From Paraburkholderia sejongensis (lineage in GTDB: Bacteria; Pseudomonadota; Gammaproteobacteria; Burkholderiales; Burkholderiaceae), in NCBI RefSeq assembly GCF_020880815.1, contig NZ_JAJITD010000021.1:62001-126000 (forward strand): a stretch of DNA of 64,000 nucleotides, in the 5' to 3' direction. Under the pieces are notes generated by a model that saw only the letters and a program-made list of their open reading frames with translations, did no database searches and was not told the DNA's origin. Positions within the stretch are counted from its first letter, which is position 1; each line of letters starts with the position of its first letter. The position numbers and the translations under genes are program-made. This document shows, piece after piece, positions 11,725-20,633 of this stretch.

Positions 11725-12587
11725 AAAAGGCGCGATTTGTTAGCCCACCTGCTGACATGAGGACCGCTGCATGATGAGGTATCACAGTCACGCCGGAAGA
11801 CTGTCGAGTAAGTTCGCTGAGAATAAAGGTGGGTTTTCCTGGACGGTGGTTATAGTCTCGTTGCGCAGATAACAAAGTCGGTTTAGCCTGCACTTTAACG
11901 ACAAACTATTGATCGGGAGGGGTGACGCTGGCCACCATACGGCGAAAGCGGCTTGATTGCGTGCTTCCCACCTTGCGCGAGAGCGGCGTGTGACGCTAGC
12001 CTTCGATGCTACAGCAATTTGATGTCTTGCGAAAAAAGGGGGGACGACGAAGCTGCAGGGAACCGGCTTTTGAGCAGGCGCTTACGTCGCGGCGCTTAGC
12101 GGCGACGCCAGATCTTGATTGCGGGCCCATCAGGGACGTCTCTTTTCAACTGAGCGACCAACCCGAGAGCCAGGACGAAACCAAGCAGTCTTTCTACCGA
12201 ACTTTGGTCTTGCGCTGTCAGCGCTTCACGCGCAAGCAATGCCTGCTACAACTTTCATGCTATCGCGAACAGACCTTCGGATTGTTTCACTGCGGTTACC
12301 CGAATCCCGTCCACCTTCCGATAAAGCGCGTGGCCTACTAGCCATTCCGCAGCGGCAATTTCTCGGGACATCCGTTAGAGAGCCGCTCGCTCCTACTTTT
12401 CAGCCCGTTATTTTCCAATCGCGAGGCCTCAATCTAACCCCGACTACGGCCGCGATCTGGCGAAGCAGACGCTGTTTCAGGAGTGAGACACGTCGCCGGA
12501 TGGCATCCCTACGCCCCCTGCTCCCGTTGATTTGCCATAAGTTGTCACCTAGAATTTTCCGCACGGCCTCTTTCCGGAAAAGATGAC
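11725..12587. other. Non-coding stretch between efflux and Mrp operons
   Basis: About 860 bases with no supported gene. On the minus strand around 12110-12260 a short stop-bounded frame of about 48 residues (hydrophobic LLGFVLALGLVAQ then a basic end) looks coding-like but has no start or domain, so it may be a remnant. No tRNA or clear terminator was recognised. The Mrp operon promoter should lie near the right end. Confidence 0.45.
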
Positions 12588-13115
12588 ATGGCTTCAAACC
12601 ACGGAAAACCAGTGTCATCGTTGCTCCCCCGGGGACTCTTCGGCCTCTGGTTCGTGCTGTTCGTGATCTGGCTGATCGCCAATGCGTCGCTCGCGATCGA
12701 ACCCGCGCTGGTCGGCCTCGTCATCACCTTCGTCATCGCCCACGCGTTCGCATCGTCCAGCGAAGCCTGGCAGCGTCTGCGTTTGACCCCGCGCGCGCTT
12801 TATCATTTCGTCGCCTATAGCGGCGCGTTCGTCGTCGAACTCGTGCGCGCCAATCTGAACATGATGGCATACGTGTACTCGCCGCACATCGACATCAAGC
12901 CCGGTATCGTCAAGGTGCGCACCCGCTTGCAAACACCGCTCGGGCGCCTCGCGCTGACCAATTCGATTGCGCTCACGCCCGGTTCGCTGGTGATGGACAT
13001 TCGCGATGACGTGCTGTTCATCCACTGGCTCGACGTCAAAACCACCGATATCGACGCCGCCACCGAAGCGCTCGTCGCCCCGTTCGAAAAGCATCTGGAG
13101 AAAGTCTTTGGCTGA
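12588..13115 (+). CDS. mrpE: Cation/proton antiporter subunit E (MrpE/MnhE)
   Basis: 175-residue membrane subunit of an Mrp-type Na+(K+)/H+ antiporter. It has two N-terminal transmembrane segments (GLWFVLFVIWLIANASLAI; ALVGLVITFVIAHAF), then the family-typical soluble part with KPGIVKVRTRLQTPLGR, LTNSIALTPGSLVMDI and FIHWLDVKT. It is the first gene of the seven-gene operon and overlaps the start of mrpF. A weak ribosome-binding site (GGAAAAG) precedes the ATG. Confidence 0.93.
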   Translation: MASNHGKPVSSLLPRGLFGLWFVLFVIWLIANASLAIEPALVGLVITFVIAHAFASSSEAWQRLRLTPRALYHFVAYSGAFVVELVRANLNMMAYVYSPHIDIKPGIVKVRTRLQTPLGRLALTNSIALTPGSLVMDIRDDVLFIHWLDVKTTDIDAATEALVAPFEKHLEKVFG

Positions 13116-13368
13116 GATCATGCTCCGGATCGCTGCCGCGCTGATCTTCCTCGCGATTCTGTTCGGCGTGATCCGGCTCGTGCTCGGCAAGACCGTCGTC
13201 GATCGCATCGTCGCGATCGACATGCTGACGGTCATCTCGCTGTCCCTGATCGCGCTGTATGCGCAGATCTCCGGCCGTTTCGTCTATATCGACGTCGCGC
13301 TGGTGTACGGACTGCTGAGCTTTCTCGCCGTGCTGGCGATCGCGCGTTTTCTCGAAAGGGGGCTGTGA
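13108..13368 (+). CDS. mrpF: Cation/proton antiporter subunit F (MrpF/MnhF)
   Basis: Small three-helix subunit (about 86 residues) of the Mrp complex. The TTG at 13108 is chosen because GGAG (13097-13100) lies 7 bases upstream; an ATG at 13120 is the alternative. Helices: LRIAAALIFLAILFGVIRLV, IDMLTVISLSLIALYAQ, VALVYGLLSFLAVLAIARFL, with the conserved DRIVAIDML segment between the first two. The start overlaps the mrpE stop by 8 bases. Confidence 0.9.
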   Translation: MAEIMLRIAAALIFLAILFGVIRLVLGKTVVDRIVAIDMLTVISLSLIALYAQISGRFVYIDVALVYGLLSFLAVLAIARFLERGL

Positions 13369-13371
13369 GCG

Positions 13372-13614
13372 ATGCTCGAACTGCTCCTGCTGCTGATGTG
13401 CGCGAGCATCCTCGTGAGCGGCATTCTCGCGATATTCCTGAAAAATCTGCTGGCCGCGATGGTCAGCTCGGGACTCGCGAGCCTGTTCGCCGCGGTCGCG
13501 TTCCTGCTGGTGGCCGCGCCCGACGTCGCGATGGCGGAGGCCGCGATCGGCTCGGGACTGGCGACCTTCATCTTTCTGTACGCAATCCGCAAAACCGGTT
13601 ACCAGAAGGGCTAG
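13372..13614 (+). CDS. Stand-alone DUF4040/MbhD-type subunit (MrpA C-terminal domain)
   Basis: 80-residue, three-helix membrane protein with the DUF4040 (MbhD) signature: FLKNLLAAMVSSGLASLFAA followed by VAAPDVAMAEAAIGSGL. In ordinary Mrp operons this domain is part of the C-terminal end of the large MrpA subunit; here it is an independent gene, as in archaeal Mbh hydrogenases. It starts 3 bases after the mrpF stop and lies 3 bases before mrpG. Its likely role is to help form the membrane ion path between the antiporter subunits and subunits B/C; that is inference from Mrp/Mbh structures. Confidence 0.88.
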   Translation: MLELLLLLMCASILVSGILAIFLKNLLAAMVSSGLASLFAAVAFLLVAAPDVAMAEAAIGSGLATFIFLYAIRKTGYQKG

Positions 13615-13617
13615 CGC

Positions 13618-13962
13618 ATGCTCGAACTGATCGGCAGCAGCTTCATTCTGGTGGGCGCGGTCTTTCTGTTCTCCGCCGGCCTCGGCCTGCTGCGCATGCC
13701 GGACGCGTACACCCGCATCCAGGCCGGCACCAAGGCGTCGACGCTCGGCAACATGCTGGTGCTGATCGGCCTCGCGTTCTATCACCCGAGCTGGACCTTC
13801 CGGCTGATCCTGCTGATCTATTTCGTGCTGGTGACCAATCCGGTGTCCTCGCATGCGTTGTCGCGCGCCGCGTGGCTGATTCGTACGCCGATGAGCGCGT
13901 CCACCGTGGTCGACGCGCTCGCCGACGAACAGGAGCGCGACGCTCGGGAGAGCCAATCATGA
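13618..13962 (+). CDS. mrpG: Cation/proton antiporter subunit G (MrpG/MnhG)
   Basis: 114-residue subunit with three transmembrane helices. The family signature GLGLLRMPDAYTRIQAGTKA is present, followed by STLGNMLVLIGLAFY and LILLIYFVLVTNPVSSHALS. It overlaps the next gene by ATGA at 13959-13962, a typical translationally coupled junction. Role: structural/ion-path subunit of the Mrp complex in the inner membrane. Confidence 0.93.
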   Translation: MLELIGSSFILVGAVFLFSAGLGLLRMPDAYTRIQAGTKASTLGNMLVLIGLAFYHPSWTFRLILLIYFVLVTNPVSSHALSRAAWLIRTPMSASTVVDALADEQERDARESQS

Positions 13963-14675
13963 TGCGTCGCGCAGCCGCTCTATTGACGGTGCTGCTGTTC
14001 GCGGTGGTGTTCTGGCGGCTGGTCGGCGGCTATGCCGAACTGCAGGCGCTGCGGCCGCTCGCCGAGTACTACGTGCTCCGGGGGCCGCTCGATCTCGGCG
14101 CGCCGAACATCGTGACCGCGATCCTGATCACCTATCGCGGCTTCGACACGCTCGGCGAAGTGGCGGTGCTGTTCATGGTCGCGGCGAGCGTCGGCGTGCT
14201 GCTGAAAGAGGAAAGCAGCGCGAGCGCCGCCGCCCCGCTGGACGACTCAACGTCCACGCCCGCGCCCGCGCGCCGCCCGGCCGGCGAAATCGTCCATACC
14301 GGCAAGCAGGTGCTGCTGCCGATGATCTTCACATTCGGCGCCTATGTGATCGTCAACGGCCATCTGTCCGCGGGCGGCGGCTTCCAGGGCGGCGCGATCG
14401 TCGCGTCGGCGGTGATGCTGATGCTGCTCGCGCGGCCCCGCTCGACGCTGAACGTCGCGCTGCTGAGCGTGGTCGAGTCGCTCGCCGGCGTGCTCTATGT
14501 GTGTATCGGCATTCTCGGGTTGGTGCTGGCGGGCGGTTTTCTCGACGCGCGCTTTTTGCCGCGCGGCGAGTTCGGCGCGTTCTTCAGCGCCGGCGCGATT
14601 CCGCTGATTTCCGCGCTGCTCGGGATCAAGGTCGGCGCGGAACTGAGCGTCATCATCGACCGGTTCAGAAGCTGA
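13959..14675 (+). CDS. MbhE domain fused to antiporter subunit B (MrpB/MnhB)
   Basis: 238-residue protein made of two modules. Residues about 1-85 resemble MbhE, the last piece of canonical MrpA: a TM, then YVLRGPLDLGAPNIVTAIL and YRGFDTLGEVAVLFMVAASV. A linker rich in A/P/S (about 85-110) follows, then MnhB: GKQVLLPMIFTFGAYVIVNG and HLSAGGGFQGGAIVASAVM, ending with a helix carrying GIKVGAELSVIID. The upstream frame is open much further but the true start is ATG 13959, with GGGAGAG just before and ATGA overlap with mrpG. MbhE-MnhB joining means that canonical MrpA is dispersed in this operon. Confidence 0.88.
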   Translation: MMRRAAALLTVLLFAVVFWRLVGGYAELQALRPLAEYYVLRGPLDLGAPNIVTAILITYRGFDTLGEVAVLFMVAASVGVLLKEESSASAAAPLDDSTSTPAPARRPAGEIVHTGKQVLLPMIFTFGAYVIVNGHLSAGGGFQGGAIVASAVMLMLLARPRSTLNVALLSVVESLAGVLYVCIGILGLVLAGGFLDARFLPRGEFGAFFSAGAIPLISALLGIKVGAELSVIIDRFRS

Positions 14676-14692
14676 CAACAGGAGAACCGCCC

Positions 14693-15067
14693 ATGAGCAC
14701 CGGCCTCCCGGTTTCGACGATCCTGCTGATCACCGGCTTCTGTCTGTCGCTGATCGGCCTGTGGGGGATGCTGACCCACCGCAATATTCTGCGCATCATC
14801 ATCGGCTTCGCGGTGTTCGACACCGGGCTGCACATCGTGATGGTCGCGACCGGCTACATCACCGGCGGCACCGCGCCGATCATCGACGCCGCGCTCGGCA
14901 AAAGCACCGCCCTTCATCGCGCGATCGACCCGATCCCGTCGGCGCTGGTGGTCACCGCGATCGTGATCGGGCTGTCGGTCACCGCGATCATGCTGTCGTT
15001 CGCGATCCGCCTGTACGCCGCCAGAAAGACCCTCTCCATCGACGCCTTCACCGAGTCGAAATGGTAG
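14693..15067 (+). CDS. mrpC: Cation/proton antiporter subunit C (MrpC/MnhC, NuoK-like)
   Basis: 124-residue, three-helix NuoK homologue. It contains GFCLSLIGLWGMLTHRNILR, the FDTGLHIVMVATGYITGG segment and IPSALVVTAIVIGLSVTAI, as in MnhC. A ribosome-binding site AGGAG lies 7 bases before ATG. The stop overlaps the start of the next gene (ATGGTAG). It is predicted to form the connecting ion channel beside the large antiporter subunit. Confidence 0.93.
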   Translation: MSTGLPVSTILLITGFCLSLIGLWGMLTHRNILRIIIGFAVFDTGLHIVMVATGYITGGTAPIIDAALGKSTALHRAIDPIPSALVVTAIVIGLSVTAIMLSFAIRLYAARKTLSIDAFTESKW

Positions 15068-18000
15068 CCGCGCTCTTTCATCCGCTGCACATCTTCATTC
15101 TCGGCCTCGGCGGCGGCTTCGTCATTCCGCTGCTGTACCGGCTCGGCAAGCCGTGGCTCACGCTCGGTTTTTTCGTCGCGCTCACCGGCATCGTGCTGGT
15201 GAGCGGCGTGTCGTTCTATGGACTGATCGCCGGCGGCGACACGATCGAAGTGCTGACCGCCGGCGCGCTGCCGCCGGTGTCGATCAATCTGCGCTTCGGT
15301 CCGTGGGAAGCGTTCTTCACGTTCAGCGTCAACGTGGTCGCGCTGCTCGGCGCGCTGCATCTGTGGGACCGGCTGCGCGGCAACTACGCGGCGCTGCTGC
15401 TGTATCTGATCCTCGTGATGGGCATCGACGGCATGGTGATGACCCGCGACGTGTTCAATCTGTTCGTGTTTCTCGAGATCGTATCGATCGCCACGTATGG
15501 GCTGTTCGGGCTCGAGCGCAAGCCGGCCGCGCTTGCCGCCGCGTTCAAGTACATCATCGCGACCGTGATCGCATCGACGTTCTTCCTGCTCGGCGCGGTG
15601 CTGCTGTATTACGTGAGCGGCACGCTGAACATCGACCAGTTGCTGGCGATGCGCGACCAGCTCGGCGGCCCGATCGGCACCACGGCGGTGCTGCTGTTGT
15701 TCGCGAGTCTCGTGATCGAACTGAAGCCGTTTCCGGCCAACGGCTGGGGGCTCGACGTCTACGAGACGATGCCGGGCGGCGTCGCCGCGATGGTGTCGGT
15801 CGGCGTGTCGGCGGGGGTGTTTTTTGCACTCCTGAAGCTGCTGCCGCTGTTCGACGGCCAGCTGACGCTGCTGGCCGTATCGGGCGGCGCGACCTTCCTG
15901 TTCTCGAACCTGCTCGCGCTGAAGCAATCGAAGCCGCAGCGCGTGCTCGGCTATTCGTCGATCGGACAGATGGCGCTGCTGATGCTCGCGCTCGCGCTGC
16001 TGCGCCAGATCGGCGCGGAAACGGCGATTCCGCTGGTGGTCGGCGACCTGTTCGTCAACCATCTGTTCGCGAAGGCGGGGCTCTTCTGGCTGGCCGGCGT
16101 GGTGCAGCGCTACCACCGCGATCCGCGCGCGGTGCTGGCGCGCAGCCCGCTGCTGATCGGCCTGCTCGGGCTCTTCATGGTCGCGATCGCGGGGCTGCCG
16201 CCGTTCCCCGGCTTCTGGGCGAAGTGGGAACTGGTGATGCGCCTGACCGCCGCCGGCAAACCGTACTGGATCGTGCTGATCCTGACCGGCTCGCTGCTCG
16301 AAGCGGGCTACATGTTCCGCTGGTTCGTGCGCGCGCTGCGGCCTTCCAGCCGCGCAGCGCACGCGCGCCCCGACTTCTTCGCGCTGCTGCCGCTGCTCGG
16401 CGTCGCGCTGCTGCTGATCGCGGCCGGATATCTGGCCGCGCTGATCTCGGGCGTCGCGTCGCTGTGGATCTTCTCGCCGCTCGGCGCCGGCGCGCTGTTC
16501 TACGCGGCCGACCGGTTGCCCGGGCGGGTCAAGGGCGTGCTCGCGCTGCTCGCGATCGCGCCGATTGGCGCGCTGCTCGCCGCCGGCACGAGCGGCATCG
16601 CAGGGCTGTTCGCGTGGCTGCTGCTGGCCGGCAGCCTCGTGATCACCGGGGCGAGCCTGTATCGCGACGATCCGCGCGAAGGCTTCTATCCGATGCTGGT
16701 CGTGCTGGCTCTATCGATTCCGGCGCTGCTGCGCTCATCGACCACGCTCGAATTCTTCTATAGCTGGGAGATCGTCACGCTGTCCTCGTGCTTCCTGATC
16801 GCCAAGTGCCGGCGCGCGGGACCGCACGTGCTGACCTTCCTGCTGTTCTCGCTGCTGTCCGCGTTCTTCCTGCTGGCGGGCTTCGCGAGTGTCGCCGCGA
16901 TCGACGGCAGCATCCGGCTAGCCGCGCTGATTCACGCGGGACCGGAAGCGAACCGCGCGTTCGTGCTGCTGGCGGCCGGCTTCCTGATCAAGGCCGGCGC
17001 GATCGGCGTGCACGTGTGGCTGCCCGGCGCGTATACCGAGGCGGAAGACGACGTGACCGCGATGCTGTCGTCGGTGGTCAGCAAGGTCGCGATGTTCGGG
17101 CTGCTGGTCGGCACCTATCTGACGATCCGCTCCGAAGTCGGCCTCGAACTCGCGCACGCGATGACATGGATAGGGATGCTGACGACCCTCGCCGGCGCGC
17201 TGATGGCATTGCGGCAGAACGACTTCAAACGGCTGCTGGCGCTCTCCAGCATGAGCCAGATCGGCTACATCGTGACCGCGATCGGCCTGATGAGCCATCT
17301 CGGCTGGGTCACCGCGCTGTATCTGGTCGCCAATCACATGCTGGTGAAGGGCATTCTGTTTCTCGCGTTGGCCGGCGTAATTCTGCGCACCGGTACGCGC
17401 AACTTCGCCGATGTCGGCGGCCTCGCGCGCGAGATGCCGTTCACGTTCGCGATGGTCGTGATCGCGCTGGTGTCGATGTCCGGTCTGCCGCCGCTGATGG
17501 GCTTCGGCGGCAAGTGGCTGCTGCTCAGCGCGATGACCGACAAGGGCTGGTACGGCCTCGCGATCTGCGGGCTGATCGCGACCTGCGCGGGTTTTCTGTA
17601 CATGACGCGCTTCGTCAACGGGATCTTTTTGCAGCCGCGGCCGCCGCAGCGCGAGCCGGTGCGCGAAGCGCCGCTTGCGCTGCTGGTGCCGCAGTTCCTG
17701 CTGGTGCTCGGCATCCTGATTCTGTCGTTCTTCCCGAAACTGCTGATCGAGCCGGTCTCGGCCGCGATCGATCCGCAGTTCGCCAAGACGCTGGTGTGGG
17801 GCGGGATGTCGCTCGAAAGCATCTACGGCTTCTGGAATCCGACGCCGGTCGTGATCGTCGTGCTGATCGTCGCGGCGCTCGTGTTCGGGCTCGGCGTGTG
17901 GTACTACCGCAGCCGGCGCGGCAACGCGGCCGACGCGCCCGATTTCTATCACTTCTACCGGCCGATGCTGAGCCGCACGGTGCCGCCGTTCGCGCAGATG

Positions 18001-18123
18001 TTCTGGCGCGGCGCGTCGCATTTCGCGCTGCTTGCCGCCGCGCGGATCCGGCGGGTTTATAGCGGCAATGGGCAGACTTACGCGCTGTATGTGCTGCTCT
18101 ATTTTCTGGCGATTTATTTTTGA
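15061..18123 (+). CDS. Double MrpD-type antiporter subunit fusion (1020 aa)
   Basis: Large inner-membrane protein made of two tandem NuoL/M/N-like antiporter modules. Start is ATG 15061, overlapping the mrpC stop. Module 1 (about 1-540): DVFNLFVFLEIVSIATYGL with Glu139, ELKPFPANGWG with Lys222, and NHLFAKAGLFWLAG with Lys338; these match the TM5 Glu and TM7 Lys of MrpD (E137/K219 in Bacillus) and a later conserved Lys. Module 2 (about 545-920): FYSWEIVTLSSCFL with Glu570, LIKAGAIGVHVWLPGAYTEA with Lys644, and HMLVKGILFLAL with Lys763. A C-terminal tail (920-1020) has one or two more helices. Both modules keep the proton-relay residues, so both should be active. Normally MrpA and MrpD are separate genes. 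Confidence 0.9.
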   Translation: MVAALFHPLHIFILGLGGGFVIPLLYRLGKPWLTLGFFVALTGIVLVSGVSFYGLIAGGDTIEVLTAGALPPVSINLRFGPWEAFFTFSVNVVALLGALHLWDRLRGNYAALLLYLILVMGIDGMVMTRDVFNLFVFLEIVSIATYGLFGLERKPAALAAAFKYIIATVIASTFFLLGAVLLYYVSGTLNIDQLLAMRDQLGGPIGTTAVLLLFASLVIELKPFPANGWGLDVYETMPGGVAAMVSVGVSAGVFFALLKLLPLFDGQLTLLAVSGGATFLFSNLLALKQSKPQRVLGYSSIGQMALLMLALALLRQIGAETAIPLVVGDLFVNHLFAKAGLFWLAGVVQRYHRDPRAVLARSPLLIGLLGLFMVAIAGLPPFPGFWAKWELVMRLTAAGKPYWIVLILTGSLLEAGYMFRWFVRALRPSSRAAHARPDFFALLPLLGVALLLIAAGYLAALISGVASLWIFSPLGAGALFYAADRLPGRVKGVLALLAIAPIGALLAAGTSGIAGLFAWLLLAGSLVITGASLYRDDPREGFYPMLVVLALSIPALLRSSTTLEFFYSWEIVTLSSCFLIAKCRRAGPHVLTFLLFSLLSAFFLLAGFASVAAIDGSIRLAALIHAGPEANRAFVLLAAGFLIKAGAIGVHVWLPGAYTEAEDDVTAMLSSVVSKVAMFGLLVGTYLTIRSEVGLELAHAMTWIGMLTTLAGALMALRQNDFKRLLALSSMSQIGYIVTAIGLMSHLGWVTALYLVANHMLVKGILFLALAGVILRTGTRNFADVGGLAREMPFTFAMVVIALVSMSGLPPLMGFGGKWLLLSAMTDKGWYGLAICGLIATCAGFLYMTRFVNGIFLQPRPPQREPVREAPLALLVPQFLLVLGILILSFFPKLLIEPVSAAIDPQFAKTLVWGGMSLESIYGFWNPTPVVIVVLIVAALVFGLGVWYYRSRRGNAADAPDFYHFYRPMLSRTVPPFAQMFWRGASHFALLAAARIRRVYSGNGQTYALYVLLYFLAIYF

Positions 18124-18253
18124 GTACCGGTGTCAATCGAAGTAGAGATGTAACCCGCTCTAGTGCCGGAAGCCGTCGCCCGTCAACGATCCTGAAGTTG
18201 ACCCGGTTCGACGGATAGATTTGCAGTCGAGTCTAATGCGGTGCGGCACCTCG

Positions 18254-18858
18254 CTACCGCGGCACTAAGGTGATGCGCGTCGAAGCGGCCGCCATCGCGT
18301 TGTGCTCGCGACGTGCTGGTGACGCGGAACTGAGAATCATCCCGGCGCCGCCCCGCGCCGCTGGTCTGCCTGACGCCCCCAGAGACGATGGTTGTGGTGC
18401 AAAAATTTGGATCGGTGGCGAGCGAAGTGCGTGCCACCCCGTCGCGTCATGCCGCGAGCACGGCACTCCAAATTGCAGACGGAGTTTGTCTTTGAAGAGC
18501 AGGCGACCGAGGGTTTCGGACGTGAGCCTGAAGTCGACCGTATTGCCGTCGCGATCAACGGCGCGGTACAGGTAGACCCACCGCCCGCGCACCTTCACGT
18601 CCGTCTCGTCGACGCGCCACGAGGGGCCGGTTTGCCGCGCGTAACGAACCCAACGCTTCTCGAACTCCGGCCGTAGCGCTGGACCCAGCGTATTATGGTC
18701 GTATGCGCGACGCGCAGACCGCGTTCCACCATCATTTCGACGAGGTCCCGATACGAGAGCTTGTAGCGGCAATACCAGCGCACACAGAGAATGATGAGTT
18801 CGCGTTCAACGTGCCGACCTTTGAACAGTTCGTCCAGATCCCGGAGCTTGTTCGCCAT
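18254..18858 (-). pseudogene. IS6-family transposase remnant
   Basis: Truncated IS6 (IS26-like) transposase. The first frame (18858 downward) gives FKGRHVERELIILCVRWYCR and LSYRDLVEMMVERGL, the typical N-terminal helix-turn-helix; after a frameshift near the IIRWVQRYG segment a second frame gives PSWRVDETDVKVRGRWVYLY and AVDRDGNTVDF, with the first catalytic Asp. The C-terminal half is unrecognisable, so it is inactive. Bases 18124-18253 and 18862-18925 show nothing else. Confidence 0.8.
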
Positions 18859-18925
18859 CCTGCATCACCGCCGCTAAAGCTTCTACTTTAGCTCACCACG
18901 AATTCGCACCAGAACCCGAAGTGAC

Positions 18926-19435
18926 TCATTCGCGCCGCTTCAGCAACACTTGGAACGGTCCGACGATGACCTCCGGTCGGACGTGGTAGGCCTCCGCTCG
19001 CGAAATCGCCGAAATTCTCCAGACCTCCTCAAGCAGCGAGCGGTCGGTTCCGTGCCATTCGGTCAGCAAACTCTCAAATCGCTCTGAGCCATCGACATCG
19101 CCAACAAAAAAACCCATGGACCAATCGGAAAAGTGGCGCTGTTGCATTGCGCCAAGCGCCAGAATCCTCATATCGTAGTGACGACGATCAGACTCGATCC
19201 GGCGTAGACAACGCACCACTTTGACCCGCGGCCCTTCGAGATACTGGAGGAAATTCGAACCCGCCTTTACGAGAAACCCGCTGATGGCATCGACCTCATT
19301 GTGACGCCGCGAAACCTCTACAATTAAGGCGATATCTGCGGGTTTCAAAAAATGGGAGACTCTGCTTATATATGCCGCACCGAACACCGCCGCGCGTGAC
19401 CAGGAATTTCTTTTGTCAGACGGATTCGTTGTCAT
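18926..19435 (-). CDS. BLUF-domain blue-light photoreceptor
   Basis: 169-residue single-domain BLUF protein (FAD-binding blue-light sensor). It shows the photoactive tyrosine in AAYISRVS, the flavin-binding N/G segment RRHNEVDAISGFLV, the key glutamine in NFLQYLEGP, DRRHYDMRIL, and the tryptophan in FSDWSMGFF. There is no attached output domain such as EAL, so signalling would be through a partner protein. The C-terminal 50 residues are probably capping helices. The first 15 residues before the strand with the Tyr may be an overlong start. It stands alone between two remnants. Confidence 0.9.
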   Translation of the reverse strand: MTTNPSDKRNSWSRAAVFGAAYISRVSHFLKPADIALIVEVSRRHNEVDAISGFLVKAGSNFLQYLEGPRVKVVRCLRRIESDRRHYDMRILALGAMQQRHFSDWSMGFFVGDVDGSERFESLLTEWHGTDRSLLEEVWRISAISRAEAYHVRPEVIVGPFQVLLKRRE

Positions 19436-19666
19436 TGGTAGAACTCGAAAAAACTCAATCTGTACTCGATTCTGCCAGTGCGAGCCGGAGGTTGCAGATG
19501 GCAGATAGGGCTATTTTGCGCCAGATTCGCGCCGGCTTAACAAGTTCGCGCGACGGCATTTTGCGATTGCGCAGGAACTGCCTAGGCACGGTCGTGTGGC
19601 ATTCCGGGCGCTTTGGGGTTTCGTTAGCTGCACTTGGCAAACTCTGGGACGGAGGCCGTAACGGAG

Positions 19667-19891
19667 ATGACGAATGCTGGAAAAAAAGGGGGTGCAGTCA
19701 GGACAAGCCCTTATACATGCCTTACTGCGGAAGTCGCGATTACCCATCTCGAACGGATTTTGTCGACAGATGGCGCGGAATCACTATTTGGTCTGCCCTA
19801 TTGGAGAGCACGAGTCGAGCAAATTTCCGCCACGCCAGGGCTAAACCCAGAACATCGAGCAAGGCTTGCGAAACTCCTTGCTAAAACGTGA
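19667..19891 (+). CDS. Small hypothetical protein (74 aa)
   Basis: A 74-residue frame whose ATG at 19667 follows GGAGG by 11 bases and CGGAG immediately. The sequence is well behaved: VAITHLERILSTDGAESLFG and PYWRARVEQISATPGLNPEH, ending RLAKLLAKT, a likely helical fold. No known domain. It resembles unannotated small Burkholderia proteins by style only; function unknown. Confidence 0.5.
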   Translation: MTNAGKKGGAVRTSPYTCLTAEVAITHLERILSTDGAESLFGLPYWRARVEQISATPGLNPEHRARLAKLLAKT

Positions 19892-20633
19892 ACTCGTGCA
19901 ATTCGCGCGTCGTCCGCCAAAAGTTGCGAACTCGCAACCGTGAGGCACCTCGAAGTGCGAGGCGGGTCCATAACGTCCACCGTGTACTGTGTGCCAAGCC
20001 CGCGGTCAACCGGTAGCATGCCTGTGACCGCAGCATAGATCATCAAGGGCGGCTCGTCCCTGTCGGTTGCCGCCACGCATCGGGCCAAGTCGATGTCAGC
20101 CGCTCGCCACGGCTTTGTCACGTTGCCGATCAGCGGACGAATTGTGTGCAGGCAAAACAATCGCTCAGAAAATTGTCGACGGATTCTGAGTGAGACCGGT
20201 GAAAAGACCCCAGGCTTCAAACCAGGTCGCGAGCTGCTTCGGATAAAGCAAAGCGTGCAGGAGATGACGCTTGAGCGCGAAGCGTTGCCGGATCGGACCA
20301 AAGCCTGACAGGAACACCTGCGTGCGCCCGGCAGGCGGAACCGCGCATACGCCGCTCGCGCTCACGCGTGGGCCGGGGCCTGTTCTCTGGACGGCTGTTG
20401 ACGCAGGCGGATGCCTTGACGAAAACATGCTTCAAGGGGTCGCTTGAGAAAACGGAAAATAAAGCAAGTTAGCGGAGGACGAACGTCGCCGACCCGTTCT
20501 TGACATTGTCCCAGTCTGATCGCTACAAAGCGGTCGTTCAAATTGAACCGATCACCTTTCAATTTAGTCATCGCACGCGCGCTTAGACCGCCCTGAGACT
20601 GCCGCTTCGTCCCGCTCTCTTTGCGGTTTCGCC
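19892..20633. other. Decayed region between small gene and LysR
   Basis: No intact gene seen. On the minus strand, around 19900-20130, a frame with DIDLARCVAATDRDEPPLM and LGTQYTVDVMDPPRTSRCL looks like the end of a lost hypothetical protein. Around 20166-20300 another minus frame gives RFALKRHLLHALLYPKQLAT and TGLTQNPSTIF, a coding-like remnant of unknown origin, possibly mobile-element related. Both lack credible starts. Confidence 0.35.

Noticed and set aside
12006-12586. Small plus-strand frames before the Mrp operon
   Set aside because: No ribosome-binding site, no domain, and composition typical of non-coding DNA.
13365-13958. Upstream extension of the MbhE-MnhB frame
   Set aside because: Arg/Gly-rich out-of-frame reading of the DUF4040 and mrpG genes; true start ATG 13959.
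14761-15060. Upstream extension of the double antiporter frame (1120 codons in total)
   Set aside because: The first 100 codons overlap mrpC out of frame and are not membrane-like; the ATG at 15061 gives the proper start.
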